From the NCBI GenBank assembly GCA_023423775.1, contig JAFAEZ010000156.1, positions 1 to 33,864 on the forward strand: a stretch of 33,864 nt of DNA. The letters run 5' to 3'. The translations under genes were made by a program, and so were the position numbers. Below are positions 14,338 through 22,842 of this stretch, in pieces. Under the pieces are notes generated by a model. That model was not told the origin of the DNA and searched no databases. It worked only from the letters and a program-made list of their open reading frames with translations. The stretch's first letter is position 1; the number at the start of each line of letters is the position of its first letter. The stretch comes from Pseudomonadota bacterium (GTDB lineage: Bacteria > Pseudomonadota > Alphaproteobacteria > Sphingomonadales > Sphingomonadaceae).

Positions 14338-15738
14338 TTAGGCCGCGTTGCTCAGAGGCAATGTGAGGGTGAAGCGCGCGCCTTGCCCCGGCGCGCTCTC
14401 GACCGCGAGGTCGCCGCCCATCGCGCGGGCCAGGCGACGGGCAATATAGAGGCCAAGCCCGGTGCCGCCGGCTTCGGTCGGGTCGACCCGCTCGAACTTG
14501 TCGAAGATGCGCTGCTGATCCTCAGTGGCAATGCCCTTGCCCTGGTCCGCCACGGTGACGGCGGCATGATCGCCCTCGCGCTCGGTCCGGATCCAGACCT
14601 GGCCGCCCTCGGGCGTGTAGCGGATGGCGTTGGTGAGCAGGTTCATCAGGATCTGCAGCGTCCGCTTGAACTCGCCGGTGGCGGGCAGAGATTCGGCGTC
14701 CGGAGGGCGCGAGATGGTGACGTTCTTCGACGCGGCCCGCACCGCCATCAGGCCCGCGGCGCGGCGGGCGACGTCCGCGAGGTCGAGAATTTCCTCCTCC
14801 GGCTCGAAATCGGGCCGCTCGATCGCCTGGAGATCGACGAGGTCGTCGACGAGCGCGAGGAGATGGCGCCCGGCAGCGGCGATATCTTCGGCATAGCCGG
14901 CATAATCGCGCCGCAGCGGACCGTCCGGCTGGGCGCTGATCGTCTCGGCATTCTGGATGATATGGTCGAGCGGCGCGCGCAGCGCCTTGTCGAGTCGCTC
15001 GCCGAAAGCGGGGCCGGCGACCAGAGGCGCCGGCGGCATCCCGCCGCGATCGTTGGCCGGGACCTGCTCGAAGGCTACGCTGGTCGCCGAGCCGCGGAAG
15101 CCCGCAAAGCGGCCGCTGCCATCGATCAGCGGCACCCCGCCCAGGCGGTAGCGGGCCTTGGAGCCGGTGCGGAGTTCGGCCTCCTGGTCGTCGAAGCGGC
15201 GCTGCTCGGCAAGCGCGGTCAGGATCGGCAGCGCGCCGTCCTTGGTCTCGTGGAAGCGGAACAAGCGGGTGAGCTGCTTGCCGATCAGCTCCACCGGGGT
15301 CTTGCCGATCGCGGCCGCGGCCGCGGGGGACAAAGCGGTGAAGCGCAAGGCCTCATCGGTTTCCCACATCCAGTCCGCCGAGGCGCGGAGAAAATCGGCC
15401 TCGCGTTCGGCGTCGGCGATGCGCGGCGGGGCATAAGCGGCGCGCTCGTGCCAGCCGCTGATTTCGAGCGAAACACCGGTGGAATCGGGCTGGGCGCGGA
15501 CCCAAAGGTCGAGATCGACCTCGCCGTCGGCGGCGATCACGCCGCGCGAGATGACGATGCCGAGCCGGCGCGACAGCCGCGCCAGCGCCGCCACCTGCGG
15601 CACGGCGAGCGGACCGGTCGGCTCACCGCCGGCGCGGAGCTGGAGATTGATCAGCGCCGGATCGCCCTCGACCAGGCGGCCTTGCGCATCGAGGCGGCCG
15701 CGGACCACCATGGAAGGGGACTGGGGCTGGGCGATCAT
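14338..15738 (-). CDS. PAS/histidine-kinase-like protein lacking the usual phosphoacceptor His
   Basis: A 466-residue soluble sensor-kinase-like protein. An N-terminal region of unknown fold (1-110) is followed by a PAS-like domain (about 112-225, including ADWMWETDEALRFTALSP), a dimerisation helix pair (about 245-305) and an intact-looking HATPase domain: N box NLLTNAIRYTPEGG (367-379), DQGKG (398-402), F box IFDKFE (411-416) and GTGLGL (425-430). In the H box, aligning LDKALRAPLDHII with the canonical SHELRTPLNAII puts Lys251 where the phosphorylated His should be; a His at 259 is displaced by eight residues. The ATG at 15738 overlaps the DUF2336 stop (ATGA), so the two are translationally coupled. 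ATP binding is likely, but autophosphorylation at the normal site is not. Confidence 0.82.
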   Translation of the reverse strand: MIAQPQSPSMVVRGRLDAQGRLVEGDPALINLQLRAGGEPTGPLAVPQVAALARLSRRLGIVISRGVIAADGEVDLDLWVRAQPDSTGVSLEISGWHERAAYAPPRIADAEREADFLRASADWMWETDEALRFTALSPAAAAAIGKTPVELIGKQLTRLFRFHETKDGALPILTALAEQRRFDDQEAELRTGSKARYRLGGVPLIDGSGRFAGFRGSATSVAFEQVPANDRGGMPPAPLVAGPAFGERLDKALRAPLDHIIQNAETISAQPDGPLRRDYAGYAEDIAAAGRHLLALVDDLVDLQAIERPDFEPEEEILDLADVARRAAGLMAVRAASKNVTISRPPDAESLPATGEFKRTLQILMNLLTNAIRYTPEGGQVWIRTEREGDHAAVTVADQGKGIATEDQQRIFDKFERVDPTEAGGTGLGLYIARRLARAMGGDLAVESAPGQGARFTLTLPLSNAA

Positions 15739-16823
15739 GCCGCCTCGCGGGCGCGGGTCGAAAGGCGCGCGATCGCCGCCCGGTAGCCGGGGTCGACCTG
15801 CCACAAATGGAGGATTTCGCGCGCAGTCTGCTCTTCCGTGCCGTCGTAGAGATCGAGCTGCGCCTCGGTGGCGTCGCCCTCGGCGCCCGAGAAGAGGCGG
15901 CCGCGCGCATTGAGGATGAAGAGGATCGCGGCGGCGTCCTCGCGTTCCAGCCCGGCGCCGCGCAGCAGGAGAGCCGGGCCGCGCCCGCGCGGATCGGACA
16001 GCACTTCCCACGCGGCGTGGTAATCGAGGCTGCAGCGCAGTGCGATGCCGGCGACGAACAAGGGCAGAACGCCCTCTTCGAGCATCCGGATCAGGAGAGC
16101 GGAATCAAGCCGGCCGGCTTGGTCGAGCCGGCGGACGAGGCGCGTGCAGCGGGCCTCGAGGCTGTCGCCTTCGTCATAAGCCGCGATCAGGGTGCTGGCG
16201 GCAGCAGCGATGGCGGCGTCGGCAACGCCGGCGGGAAGCTTGTGCTGCTGCACGACATATTGGCGGAGCGCGGCCGCGATCATCCACACCAGGCGATGCT
16301 GGATCTCGGCGGGAAGCTCGGTCTGGGCCATGACCGGTTCCTGGAAGCGGTCGAACCGGCGGCTGCGTGCGATCAGCAAAGCCATCGCCTCGGCGGCGAT
16401 GCCCTCGTCGGCCTCGCGCAGCAGCTCGAGGATCAGGTCGCGTTCGACGAGGCCGCTATTGGCCTTGTAGAATCGATGCTCCTCGACCCGGCGCACCAGC
16501 ACGTTGCCGAGATCGATGTCGCGCAAGACGTTGGCGCGCTCGAGAAGCGGAAGCGCGATCGGAACATGGGCGGACGACAAAGCGGCGTGCAGCCCCTCGC
16601 GTGCGGTAAAGCGGCCGGCGAGATCGGCGCGCAGAGCGTCCTCGATCGTGCGCACAAGCTGGCCGAGCAGGGTCGAGGCGGTGAGGCGCTGCCATTCGGT
16701 GAGGCGGGATTGCTCGGGCAGGAGCAGATCGATCGCGGCCACGGAGAAGCGTTCGCGCGCAGCCGCCAAAAGCAGCCGTGCGGCGTCCCTGGTCTCACCG
16801 TGATGAACGCTGCGGCTGGCCAT
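15735..16823 (-). CDS. DUF2336 family protein
   Basis: A 362-residue, largely helical cytoplasmic protein of the alphaproteobacterial DUF2336 family, recognised from the repeated Leu/Ala/Arg helices (DAARLLLAAARERFSVAAIDLLLPEQ, read in part) and the overall length. The biochemical role is unknown as far as I know. No membrane segment or signal peptide is visible. The ATG at 16823 starts the gene; no strong ribosome site precedes it. It overlaps the PAS/kinase-like gene by four bases, the strongest functional clue it offers: the two are probably made in fixed ratio and may form a complex. Confidence 0.7.
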   Translation of the reverse strand: MASRSVHHGETRDAARLLLAAARERFSVAAIDLLLPEQSRLTEWQRLTASTLLGQLVRTIEDALRADLAGRFTAREGLHAALSSAHVPIALPLLERANVLRDIDLGNVLVRRVEEHRFYKANSGLVERDLILELLREADEGIAAEAMALLIARSRRFDRFQEPVMAQTELPAEIQHRLVWMIAAALRQYVVQQHKLPAGVADAAIAAAASTLIAAYDEGDSLEARCTRLVRRLDQAGRLDSALLIRMLEEGVLPLFVAGIALRCSLDYHAAWEVLSDPRGRGPALLLRGAGLEREDAAAILFILNARGRLFSGAEGDATEAQLDLYDGTEEQTAREILHLWQVDPGYRAAIARLSTRAREAA

Positions 16824-16928
16824 GACGCGACGATAAACGCTCCACGGTTAAACTGTCGCTAATCCTCTGCGGGCGTGAGCCGCCATGTTACAGAATGGGA
16901 CAGGCCGCGGGCAAACCTTTCCAGCCGG

Positions 16929-18119
16929 TCAGCGCGGGCGGTGGACGACGTGCTGGGCCCAGAAGAACGAGCCGGCCGCATACAGCGCGAGCGTCGAAAG
17001 GCCCGTGATCCAGGTGCCCGACGCCGCGAACGGGAGCAGCAGCCAGATCATCCCCTTGCGCTCCGCCAGGAGATGCTTGTGCGGCAGCTCGCGGCGGTCG
17101 GTCTCCCCGCGCAAAGCGATCTGGAAGGCGATCACGGCGGCGGCGAGCACCAGGCACCCCCAGCCGCGCGTCACCGCCAGGCTCCAGGCCAGCGCCATCA
17201 GGGCGAGGCCGGCGAGCAAAGGCATCAGATGACGCCACCAGCTGCGATCGCCCTGCCCCTGCAGGCGGAGCGCCGCGAGCCGCTCCGAAATGCCGTCGAG
17301 CGGCGTCGACAGGAGCAGCAGGACGAGCCCCGCCCATATCCAGTCGCGGGTGAACATGGACGCGGCGAGCCCGGTAAGCGCGGCGGCGCCGAGGTTCAGC
17401 CATTCGGGCGTGACCGGCGACGGCATCAGCCAGCGCGTCGCGCTGTTCTCGATCGGCGCGAGCAAATAACGCGAGACCCAATTGCCGCGCGCCGAACCGG
17501 CCGAGGCGACGATTCGCGCTTCGGCTTCCTCCAGATCCTCGACCCGTTCGGCGACGACGAGATGGCCGCCAGCCTCGTCGCCGGTGATCGCGAACTGGCG
17601 GGCGTGCGACTGGACGGCGCGGCGCAGCAAGGTCGACTGCAGGTCCCAGTCGGCCAGCATCGAGGCGGTGTGGCGGAGCATGCCGCCATCGACCATCGCC
17701 AGCCCGGCCCAGCGCGACTGCGCGTCGATTCGCTCGAATCGGTCGTCGCCGGCATGATCAGCGATGGTGAGGATTGCCGGCCCCTCGGCGGCGATCAGGC
17801 GGGCGACGTGAGCATGGTCGGCGATCAAGCCGTCGGCCATCAGCAGCAGCCGATCCTCGGGGTGAACCGCATCGGCGGCGTCGCCGACGCTGCGCGCCAC
17901 GATCGTAGCGATCCCCTCGCCGCGCATCCGGTCGATCGCCGCGGTAAGCTCGGGCGGCATCCGCTCGACCAGGATGATGACCGGATTGGCGCCCACCGAT
18001 GCGGCCAGCCGCGCCTGCCGTTCGACCAGGCTGCGGCCGGCGAGCGGAAGGGTCGCGCGAAGCGGGCCGCCGCGCTCGTCGCTTTCATGATAGGCGCAGA
18101 TCAAAGCGGCCAAGGTCAC
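16929..18119 (-). CDS. Fusion of nucleotidyltransferase-like and CDP-alcohol phosphotransferase-like domains
   Basis: A 396-residue protein. The N-terminal half (1-205) looks like a MobA-type nucleotidyltransferase fold: LPLAGRSLVERQARLAASVG resembles the sugar-nucleotide transferase opening, and VHPEDRLLLMADGLIAD the middle strand. The C-terminal half (about 225-396) has some six membrane helices. The start of this half, SPVTPEWLNLGA followed by LDGISERLAALRLQGQG, resembles the CDP-alcohol phosphatidyltransferase signature DxxDGxxARxxxxxxxxGxxxDxxxD. However the first Asp is Thr272, Ala-Arg is Glu-Arg, and the later Asps are not in place. The layout matches known bifunctional inositol-phosphate cytidylyltransferase/phospholipid synthases, but the catalytic residues look lost. 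Start is a GTG at 18119 without a clear ribosome site, so the N-terminus is uncertain. Confidence 0.6.
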   Translation of the reverse strand: MTLAALICAYHESDERGGPLRATLPLAGRSLVERQARLAASVGANPVIILVERMPPELTAAIDRMRGEGIATIVARSVGDAADAVHPEDRLLLMADGLIADHAHVARLIAAEGPAILTIADHAGDDRFERIDAQSRWAGLAMVDGGMLRHTASMLADWDLQSTLLRRAVQSHARQFAITGDEAGGHLVVAERVEDLEEAEARIVASAGSARGNWVSRYLLAPIENSATRWLMPSPVTPEWLNLGAAALTGLAASMFTRDWIWAGLVLLLLSTPLDGISERLAALRLQGQGDRSWWRHLMPLLAGLALMALAWSLAVTRGWGCLVLAAAVIAFQIALRGETDRRELPHKHLLAERKGMIWLLLPFAASGTWITGLSTLALYAAGSFFWAQHVVHRPR

Positions 18120-18129
18120 AGGCCAGGAG

Positions 18130-18157
18130 GTCCCCGGAAAGAGCGGAAGCCGGGGAC
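18130..18157 (-). repeat. Intergenic palindrome
   Basis: GTCCCCGG (18130-18137) pairs with CCGGGGAC (18150-18157) around a 12-base loop, in the 76-base gap between the HPt-like gene and the fusion gene. A second short stem, AAGGCC/GGCCTT, lies just beyond it (about 18162-18180). No U-run follows on the minus strand. It may hold the 3' end of one gene or be a member of a dispersed palindromic repeat. Confidence 0.4.
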
Positions 18158-18195
18158 GATAAAGGCCTGCGCGCGGCCTTGCAAAGCCGTTCGGC

Positions 18196-18498
18196 TCAGC
18201 TGGCGGCGAAATCGTCGATTGCGGTGGCGAGCTTGCGCAGCACGACCGGATCGCCGGGCGCGCCTTCGAGCGCTTCGTCGGCGAGCTGGAGCAGCCCGAT
18301 CGCGCCGAAGCTGGCGGCGAGGCTCTTCAGGCGCGACGCGGCGAATTCCCAATTGGCGTCGCAGCGCGCGCGGCACATCAGATCGGCCTGCCGCGCGACG
18401 CTTTCGAGGAAGGAGACGCGCAGCTCCGTCATCAAGGCGGGATCGTTGCCGACGGCGGCAGCGAGCGAGGCGTTCAAAGCTCCGGGGTCATAGGCCAT
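18196..18498 (-). CDS. HPt-like domain protein without the phosphoacceptor His
   Basis: A 100-residue single-domain helical protein. The segment A54-A66 (ASRLKSLAASFGA) aligns without gaps to the HPt consensus AHTLKGSSANLGA. The His is Ser55, while the neighbouring Leu-Lys and Gly-Ala are kept. Length and helix spacing fit a four-helix HPt bundle. If the alignment is right the protein cannot carry phosphate at the usual site and would act as a binding or scaffold version. The start at 18498 gives MAYDPGALNASLAAAVG. It is divergent from the coiled-coil gene at 18568 and upstream of the fusion gene. Confidence 0.72.
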   Translation of the reverse strand: MAYDPGALNASLAAAVGNDPALMTELRVSFLESVARQADLMCRARCDANWEFAASRLKSLAASFGAIGLLQLADEALEGAPGDPVVLRKLATAIDDFAAS

Positions 18499-18567
18499 GT
18501 GGAACGGCCTAACGCAGCGGTCTTAACTTTGCCTTTCGGGACGGCACAAAAATGATAAGGTCGCGCC

Positions 18568-20838
18568 ATGATTGAAGGGGCAGAACGCGCTCAGGCGCAG
18601 GCGGACACCGGCATCGCCCCCGATCCTCAGGATTGGGACGCCGTGACAACAGAACCAGAAGCCGGTGCGGCCGAGGTCTGGGAACCGGAAGAGGCTGCGG
18701 ACGAATCGCGCGGCGGCAGGCTGCTGGCCGGGCTGCTGATCCTGCTGGCGCTGGCATGGGTCGGCGCCGCGGCTTGGTCGATCGTGCGCGGCGGCATGCC
18801 CCAAGATCTGCCCGCGCTGGTCCAGGCGATCGCGCTCGCCAGCGGTCCGCTGATCCTGCTCGGCCTCGTCTGGCTGATCTTCGGGCGCAGCACCCGGCGC
18901 GAGACCGAGCGCTTTACGCAGGCGGTGGCCGCGATGCGGCAGGAGAGCCTGGCGCTGGAGAATGTGCTCGCGATCGTCGCCACGCGGCTCGAGGAGAACC
19001 ACAGCAAGCTTACCAGCGAGGCGGCCAAGCTGATGGCGCTCGGCGACGAGGCTTCGGACCGGCTCGGCCGCGTCACCCATTATCTCTCCAAGGAAAGCGC
19101 GGTGCTCGACAAGCGCGCGCAGGCGCTCGAAACGGCCGCCGAGGCGGCGCGCGTCGACATCGGCGTGATGCTGCAGGATTTGCCGAGAGCCGAGGAACAG
19201 GCCCGCTCGCTCGCAGGAGCGCTGCGCGAAACCGGACTTACCGCCCATGAGCAGGCGGGTCAGCTCGACGGCCAGCTTTCCTCGCTGATCGCGCGCGGCC
19301 GCGAGGCGGACGAAGTCGTCGGCGGCGCGGCGCAGCGACTTGCCGCGCATCTCGCCCGAATCGAGAGCAGCTCGACCGCCGCAGCGACGCGGATGGACGA
19401 AGCGGCCGCGGCGATGACGGCGGCGATCGACGGAACGATGGCCCGCGCCGCCGAAGCGGTCGACGCGACCCGCAGCGGCGTCGAGGAGCAAGCGGCGGCG
19501 GTGCTGGCGCTGATCGAACAGAGCCGGGCCGCCTTCGAGCGCGCCGGCGACGAGACCGGCCGCAGCCTCGCCGTGCGGCTCGAGGAGATCGGCGCGCGGA
19601 TCGAGGAGCTGACCGGAAAGCTGAGCGCGCAGGATGCGACTAGCCAGGCGCTGGTCGCGCGGCTCGGCCGCGAGCTCAGCGAACTGGACGAGCAATTGGT
19701 CGCGCTCGGCGAAAGCGGGCGCGGCAATAGCGAGATGCTCGGCAATTCACTGCACGTGCTGAGGACGGCGGCGGAGTCCCTGTTCCAGGAACTGGGCCAG
19801 GGCGAGGAACGCGCCGGCACCCTGATCGACCGCACCCGCGAGCTGACCGGCGAACTGAGCGCGGTCGGCGGGCGCCTGACCGAGGTCGAGCAGCAGGCCG
19901 GCCGCGCCGGCTTAGCGGCCGACGGCGTGGCGCCGCGGGTCGAATCGCTTCGGACCTCGGCCGACGCAGCGGCGGCGACGCTCGCCGCAGCGGAGACCAA
20001 TGTGCAGCGCCAGCAGGAGGCGCTCGAGGCCCTGCTCGGCATCGTCAACGACGGCGTCCGCACCGCCGAGGAGCGGCTGCTGTCGCTGGCCGACGCGCTC
20101 GGCAAGGCGGACGAAGCCACCGCCAAGATCGTCGGCGACACCGGCCCAGAGCTGGTCGACGCCCTGGTGCGCGTACGCGAGACCGCCAACCAGGCCGCCG
20201 AACGGGCGCGCGAGGCGATCAGCGCGGTCATTCCGCAAAGCGCCGCGACACTGGCCGAGGCGAGCAGGCTCGCGGTCGGCGAGGCGATCAGCGGCCAGGT
20301 GGTCGAGCAGATGGGCGAATTGAGCCTCGTCGCCGAGCGCGCAGTCGAGACGGCGCGCCGCGCATCGGAGCGGCTGACCCGGCAGATGCTGACGATCGGC
20401 GAAGCCGCGGCCGCGATCGAGGAACGGATCGACGAGGGCCGGCGGGAACGCGAGCAGAGCGACAGCGACAATTTCTCGCGCCGCGTCGCGCTTCTGATGG
20501 AATCGCTCAATTCGACCGCGATCGACGTCACCAAGATATTGTCGAACGAGGTCACCGACAGCGCCTGGGCCGCCTATCTGAAAGGCGATCGCGGCGTCTT
20601 CACGCGCCGCGCGGTGCGGCTGCTCGACGCCACCGAGACCCGCGAGATCGTCCAGCATTACGAGGCCGAGCCCGAATTCCGCGACCAGGTGAACCGCTAC
20701 ATCCACGACTTCGAGGCGATGCTGCGGCGCGTGCTGGCCGATCGCGAGGGCGCCACGCTCGGCGTCACCCTGCTCTCGTCGGACATGGGGAAGATCTATG
20801 TCGCGCTCGCCCAGGCGATCGAGCGGCTGCGCGCCTGA
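18568..20838 (+). CDS. TipN-like two-TM coiled-coil protein
   Basis: A 756-residue protein. An acidic N-terminus (1-48) is followed by two membrane helices (about 51-73 and 84-106), a very long Ala/Glu/Arg-rich coiled coil (about 110-640) and a distinctive globular end. That end contains KILSNEVTDSAWAAYLKGDR, FTRRAVRLLDATETREI, RYIHDFEAMLRRVLADREG and TLLSSDMGKIYVALAQAIERL, read as separate conserved-looking blocks. The architecture matches the Caulobacter polarity marker TipN, and I recall similar C-terminal blocks from that family, so this is my best guess; a generic structural ATPase-like or kinesin-like annotation is likely in databases. AAGG seven bases before the ATG is the ribosome site. 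It is divergent from the HPt-like gene, 69 bases away. Confidence 0.75.
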   Translation: MIEGAERAQAQADTGIAPDPQDWDAVTTEPEAGAAEVWEPEEAADESRGGRLLAGLLILLALAWVGAAAWSIVRGGMPQDLPALVQAIALASGPLILLGLVWLIFGRSTRRETERFTQAVAAMRQESLALENVLAIVATRLEENHSKLTSEAAKLMALGDEASDRLGRVTHYLSKESAVLDKRAQALETAAEAARVDIGVMLQDLPRAEEQARSLAGALRETGLTAHEQAGQLDGQLSSLIARGREADEVVGGAAQRLAAHLARIESSSTAAATRMDEAAAAMTAAIDGTMARAAEAVDATRSGVEEQAAAVLALIEQSRAAFERAGDETGRSLAVRLEEIGARIEELTGKLSAQDATSQALVARLGRELSELDEQLVALGESGRGNSEMLGNSLHVLRTAAESLFQELGQGEERAGTLIDRTRELTGELSAVGGRLTEVEQQAGRAGLAADGVAPRVESLRTSADAAAATLAAAETNVQRQQEALEALLGIVNDGVRTAEERLLSLADALGKADEATAKIVGDTGPELVDALVRVRETANQAAERAREAISAVIPQSAATLAEASRLAVGEAISGQVVEQMGELSLVAERAVETARRASERLTRQMLTIGEAAAAIEERIDEGRREREQSDSDNFSRRVALLMESLNSTAIDVTKILSNEVTDSAWAAYLKGDRGVFTRRAVRLLDATETREIVQHYEAEPEFRDQVNRYIHDFEAMLRRVLADREGATLGVTLLSSDMGKIYVALAQAIERLRA

Positions 20839-20874
20839 TCCCGCACCCCCGCGGCGCGCCCGCGGGGGAAAGGC

Positions 20875-21135
20875 TCAGCGGGAGACGTCGATATCTTCGA
20901 CGGTGACCCAACCGTAGGTATAGTTGAGGTAGAAGATCGCGAAGAACACCGTCGCCAGCACGGTCGTGCGCAAGGCCGCGCGGCCGAAGCTGAAGCGGTG
21001 CGGCGCGCTGTCGGCATGGCCGGCCTGGACGCGCTCGCCCTCCTCCTCCGTCGTCCGCACGCCGAACGGCAGGACGACGAACAGGCACAGGAACCAGAAC
21101 AGGAAATAAATCGCCAGGATCGACGTGATTTGCAT
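20875..21135 (-). CDS. DUF1467 family membrane protein
   Basis: An 86-residue protein with two membrane helices (about 4-24 and 56-76) and a short conserved loop, PFGVRTTEEEGERVQAGHA, containing the hallmark VRTxEE of this alphaproteobacterial family. The role is unknown. It starts five bases after the rnj stop and is the last gene of the nuo-birA-coaX-rnj series, an arrangement I recall from several alphaproteobacteria. Confidence 0.85.
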   Translation of the reverse strand: MQITSILAIYFLFWFLCLFVVLPFGVRTTEEEGERVQAGHADSAPHRFSFGRAALRTTVLATVFFAIFYLNYTYGWVTVEDIDVSR

Positions 21136-21140
21136 CGCGC

Positions 21141-22778
21141 TCAGACCCTGATCAGAAGGACGTCGACGACCGGCTTCTTGCCGGTCCAGTCGGTGGCGCA
21201 GCGGCGGACGGCGAGGCGGATCGACTCGCGCAATTTGTCCTCGCTGGCGCCGCCCTTGGCGACCGCTTCGGCGATCGCGTCGCGCGTCTCGTCGAGGAAG
21301 TCGTCGCGATCCTCCTCGACCGGAATGCCCTCGATCGCCACCGCCGGATCTCCCCGCAGACGATCGTCCTGATCGATAGCGACCGCGACCGAGATCACGC
21401 CGTTTGCCGCGATCTTGCGGCGCTGGCTCATAGTGGTGCCGTTGGCGGGGAGGATGACGTCGCCGTCGAGCACCAGCTCGCCGACGCGCTCGTCGCCGAC
21501 CTTCTTCGGCCCGTTGGGCGCGAGGCGGATGACGTCGCCATTGGTCTGCACTATCGTGCGCGGCACCCCGCGCTCGCGGGCGAAGCGGGCATGTTCGGCG
21601 AGATGGCGCATTTCGCCATGGACCGGCAGCAGGATCTGCGGACGGATCCATTCATACATCGAGGCGAGCTCGGGGCGGCCCGGGTGACCCGATACGTGGA
21701 CGTCCGCCTGGCGGTCGGTGATCATCTTCACGCCCTTGCGCGCCAGTTCGTTCTGGATGCGGCCGATCGCGAGCTCGTTGCCGGGAATCTGCTTCGACGA
21801 GAAGATGACGAGATCGCCCTCGTCGAGCTTGATCTTGTGGCTGTCGAAGGCGACGCGGGCGAGCGCCGCGCGACTCTCCCCCTGCCCGCCCGTCGCGATG
21901 ATCATCACGTCGCGCTTGGGCAGCTTCATCGCCGTGTCGAAGTCGACGGTCTCGGGAAAATCCATCAGATAGCCGACGCTCTTCGCCACCTTTAGGATTC
22001 GGTCGAGCGAGCGGCCGGCGACGCAGACCTTGCGGTTGGTGTCGCGCGCGACCCGGCCGAGAGTTTGCACGCGGGCGGCATTGGACGCGAAGGTGGTGAC
22101 GAGCACGCGGCCGGTCGCTTCGGCGATGACGGCGTCGAGGCCCTTGCGGACCTCTTCCTCGGAGCCGGAGGCTTCCTCCTGGAAGACGTTGGTGGAATCG
22201 CAGGTGAGCGCCAGGATGCCCTCGTCGCCGACCTTGATCAGCGCCTCCGCGTCGGCCGGGTCGCCGAGCTGCGGGAATTCGTCGAGCTTCCAGTCGCCGG
22301 TATGGAAGATCTTGCCGTGGGGCGTGTCGATCAGCAGCGCATTACCCTCGGGGATCGAGTGGGCGAGCGGAACGAAGCGGAAGCCGAACGGCCCGAGCTG
22401 GAAATCGCCGCCAATGTCGACGACCTTGAGCTTCACCTCCTTGAGCAGCCCCTCTTCTTCGAGCTTGCCCATGATGAGGCCGGCGGTGAACGGAGTCGCG
22501 TAGATCGGCACGCCGAGATCGGCGGCGAGATAGGGAATCGCGCCTATATGGTCTTCATGGCCGTGGGTGATGACGATGCCGAGCAGGTCCTTCTTGCGCT
22601 GCTCGATGAATTCGAGGTCCGGGAGCACGAGGTCGACGCCGGGAAGATCGGGGTCGGCGAAGCTCAGGCCGAGATCGACCATCACCCATTTGCCCTCGGT
22701 GCCGTAGAGATTGACATTCATGCCGATCTCGCCCGAGCCGCCGAGCGCGAGGAAGAGGAGTTCTTTGCCGGGTTTCAT
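21141..22778 (-). CDS. rnj: Ribonuclease J
   Basis: Metallo-beta-lactamase/beta-CASP ribonuclease with endo- and 5'-to-3' exonuclease activity, taking part in rRNA maturation and mRNA decay. The 545-residue product is complete. The zinc motif HGHEDH is at 72-77 (THGHEDHIGA), with further metal ligands in FTHTGDWKLDE-like FHTGDWKLDE and the beta-CASP segment SGHPGRPELASMYEWIRP. The lead sequence LALGGSGEIGMNVNLY is family-typical. The ATG at 22778 has only an A/G-rich ribosome region. The 91-base leader folds into two hairpins, listed separately. It is followed immediately by the DUF1467 gene. Confidence 0.95.
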   Translation of the reverse strand: MKPGKELLFLALGGSGEIGMNVNLYGTEGKWVMVDLGLSFADPDLPGVDLVLPDLEFIEQRKKDLLGIVITHGHEDHIGAIPYLAADLGVPIYATPFTAGLIMGKLEEEGLLKEVKLKVVDIGGDFQLGPFGFRFVPLAHSIPEGNALLIDTPHGKIFHTGDWKLDEFPQLGDPADAEALIKVGDEGILALTCDSTNVFQEEASGSEEEVRKGLDAVIAEATGRVLVTTFASNAARVQTLGRVARDTNRKVCVAGRSLDRILKVAKSVGYLMDFPETVDFDTAMKLPKRDVMIIATGGQGESRAALARVAFDSHKIKLDEGDLVIFSSKQIPGNELAIGRIQNELARKGVKMITDRQADVHVSGHPGRPELASMYEWIRPQILLPVHGEMRHLAEHARFARERGVPRTIVQTNGDVIRLAPNGPKKVGDERVGELVLDGDVILPANGTTMSQRRKIAANGVISVAVAIDQDDRLRGDPAVAIEGIPVEEDRDDFLDETRDAIAEAVAKGGASEDKLRESIRLAVRRCATDWTGKKPVVDVLLIRV

Positions 22779-22796
22779 TCTTTTCTTTCTTTATCC

Positions 22797-22826
22797 CGTC
22801 CCACCAAAGGGCGCAGCCCCGGGACG
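22797..22826 (-). other. Two-tier hairpin in the rnj leader
   Basis: CGTCCC (22797-22802) pairs with GGGACG (22821-22826), and inside it GGGC (22809-22812) pairs with GCCC (22816-22819) around a three-base loop. The element ends about 19 bases before the rnj start codon on the minus strand. It could be a processing site, an autoregulatory structure or a dispersed palindrome. Confidence 0.45.
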
Positions 22827-22842
22827 AGTGATGTTCGATCCG

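Noticed and set aside
14383..15786. Long open frame antisense to the kinase-like gene
   Set aside because: Shadow of a gene with intact ATP-binding boxes; the translation is Arg/Gly/Asp-biased.
16875..18512. Long plus-strand frame opposite the fusion and HPt-like genes
   Set aside because: Spans two genes and two hairpin-bearing gaps, with basic, repetitive composition and no motif.
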